NCBI RefSeq assembly: GCF_002177135.1
Contig: NZ_MWPH01000003.1
Span: forward strand, 558,001 to 622,000
Direction: 5' to 3'
From: Natronolimnobius baerhuensis
Lineage (GTDB): Archaea > Halobacteriota > Halobacteria > Halobacteriales > Natrialbaceae
DNA length: 64,000 nucleotides
The notes under the pieces were generated by a model that worked only from the letters and a program-made list of their open reading frames with translations, was not told the DNA's origin and did not search any database. The position numbers were made by a program, and so were the translations under genes. Below, piece by piece: positions 63,059-64,000 of this stretch (within the stretch, counting starts at the first letter, position 1; the number at the start of each line of letters is the position of its first letter).

Positions 63059-64000
63059 CTACGCTGGCTCCGGGTACGCTTGCCGCCAGAGTCCGTGCAC
63101 GACGAGTGCGAGAAACGGCAGTCCAAAGACGACGTAGGGCAGGGCACCCACTAGTGGCCACGGCCCGGCCGCGAAGACGACGGCACCGACGAGTACGCCG
63201 CCGAGGGGGACGACTGCAGCCGTCGCAAGCCGCCGGTTGAGTGGCTCCAACTCGAGTGTCGTCTCCCGAACCGGCAACTCGAACGCGGCGACGAACGCCT
63301 CGGCGTCCGTCACCGGGCCGACCTCTCGCATCGCCGCGTCGTCGCCCCAGCCCATCTGGGCCTCGAGCGTTCGCGTGTCATACATCCGGTCGGGATACCG
63401 AGTGTGAACGACGCTGATATCGCGGACTTCGTGTAGCGGCAGCGCCCACTGTGGCTCTTCAACCCACGTATCGTACGCGACGATCTGGTCGTCGTACCGG
63501 CGATACTCGAGCGGGGCGTACTCGAGGATGTGTTCGGTCGTTTTGATCGTCAGAAAGCCCACGAGCGCCGCGAACGCGAGGAGACTGATGCCGACCGTCA
63601 GCGCGACCGCGGCCCCGCCGCTGGCGGTGCCTCCTAACACCCCGAGGGAAACGACCCACGCGAGCAGGACGATCCCGGTGTAGAACGGGGCCGGTTTGAT
63701 CAGCGTGCGGAGAACGCCGGTCAGAACCACCGTCCGCGTGTGCGTCCCAACTCGAGCGTCCGGTTCGCCCTCGGGGATAGCCAGCGCCTCGAGGGGTTCG
63801 CCCTCGTCGTCTGGACCAGAGAGCCAGCCGGTGAGTCGCCCGCCACCGCCGTTGGTCGCGCGAAACGCCGACCAGTCGACGAGCAGTTTCACGGCGACGA
63901 ACGCGCCGAGGACGACGGCACCGCTGGCTTCCGCGACGACGAACAGGACGAAAATCAGGAAGAACGCCTGTCGCGCCGGGGTTTCGATGACGGCGTACGG
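63059..64000 (-). CDS. Membrane protein (5' end cut by window end), DUF6498-like
   Basis: The frame stays open to the last base, so the start lies beyond the window; an internal GTG at 63892 is not needed as a start. At least 313 residues are seen: hydrophobic segments in the 63895-63975 part, then around FYTGIVLLAWVVSLGVLGG, VALTVGISLLAFAALVGFL, a soluble strand-rich domain (EYRRYDDQIVAYDTWVEE…), and two C-terminal helices. The protein may belong to DUF6498-containing haloarchaeal membrane proteins, but I am not sure. No function can be given. Confidence 0.6.
   Translation of the reverse strand, partial: PYAVIETPARQAFFLIFVLFVVAEASGAVVLGAFVAVKLLVDWSAFRATNGGGGRLTGWLSGPDDEGEPLEALAIPEGEPDARVGTHTRTVVLTGVLRTLIKPAPFYTGIVLLAWVVSLGVLGGTASGGAAVALTVGISLLAFAALVGFLTIKTTEHILEYAPLEYRRYDDQIVAYDTWVEEPQWALPLHEVRDISVVHTRYPDRMYDTRTLEAQMGWGDDAAMREVGPVTDAEAFVAAFELPVRETTLELEPLNRRLATAAVVPLGGVLVGAVVFAAGPWPLVGALPYVVFGLPFLALVVHGLWRQAYPEPA

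Noticed and set aside
1-64000. Abundant ctcgag hexamers as possible signal sequence
   Set aside because: They follow from frequent Leu-Glu and Arg/Ser codons in both strands of a GC-rich acidic proteome.

Overview
The window is chromosomal DNA of a halophilic archaeon (class Halobacteria; a member of the Natrialbales-like group is my best guess). The evidence is the split archaeal RNA polymerase genes (B', A', A''), strongly acidic proteins, high GC with Leu-Glu encoded so often as ctcgag that this hexamer is everywhere, leaderless-looking starts about 25 bases behind TATA-like boxes, and many families known mainly from haloarchaea (HalX, HalOD1, DUF5781, DUF5806, Hvo_1808 family, doublet histone).

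Layout. 1-7287: the conserved transcription/translation block rpoB1(partial)-rpoA1-rpoA2-nusA-rps12-rps7. 7504-12228: an accessory stretch wedged between rps7 and the elongation factor gene. It holds a degenerate receiver/HalX protein, a 41-residue hydrophobic peptide (DUF7503-like), a visibly AT-richer CHAT-type cysteine protease gene, a DUF7504-like partner and a DUF5781 HExxH protein. 12454-16437: aEF-2 and seryl-tRNA synthetase. 16560-20729: a PhoU/TrkA-C regulator and three MgtE-type magnesium transporter genes. 20785-22905: a broken universal stress protein, a fluoride channel pair (crcB x2) behind what looks like a fluoride riboswitch, and a cation diffusion facilitator behind a perfect inverted repeat. 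22917-37844: housekeeping and metabolism (histidine kinase, MBL hydrolase, acyl-CoA synthetase, DUF2391, aldehyde ferredoxin oxidoreductase, response regulator, thiolase, lipoate ligase, an M23-like barrel protein, a lipoprotein serpin, a thioesterase). 38116-44708: a complete nitrous oxide reductase cluster nosZ-orf-nosD-F-Y-L with overlapping genes. 44735-46389: small membrane proteins, DUF1059 and an AhpD-like protein. 46591-52741: cysteine hydrolase, two tandem Hvo_1808 family surface proteins with HExxH, nicotinate phosphoribosyltransferase, AMMECR1. 52844-54876: RNase P RNA, a winged-helix/HalOD1 pair and a scar zone of duplicated tRNA-Arg 3' ends. 55169-58137: rpa2-histone-histone deacetylase. 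58200-64000: CCA-adding enzyme, intron-containing tRNA-Asn, NikR, two CobW/G3E GTPases and a partial membrane protein.

The best candidate for a previously undescribed system is the CHAT protease module at 8248-11322. A DUF7504-like gene and a CHAT protease gene lie in one direction, and a tiny membrane peptide gene runs towards them and ends one base from the protease stop codon. A protease acting on, or activating, a membrane-active peptide is my inference, by analogy with bacterial CHAT-effector systems; no function is shown by the sequence. The fluoride riboswitch candidate, the tRNA-Asn intron, the tRNA-Arg scar zone and the NikR-CobW-CobW locus are the next most interesting observations. 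All family names come from motif recognition and memory of the families; no database search was run.
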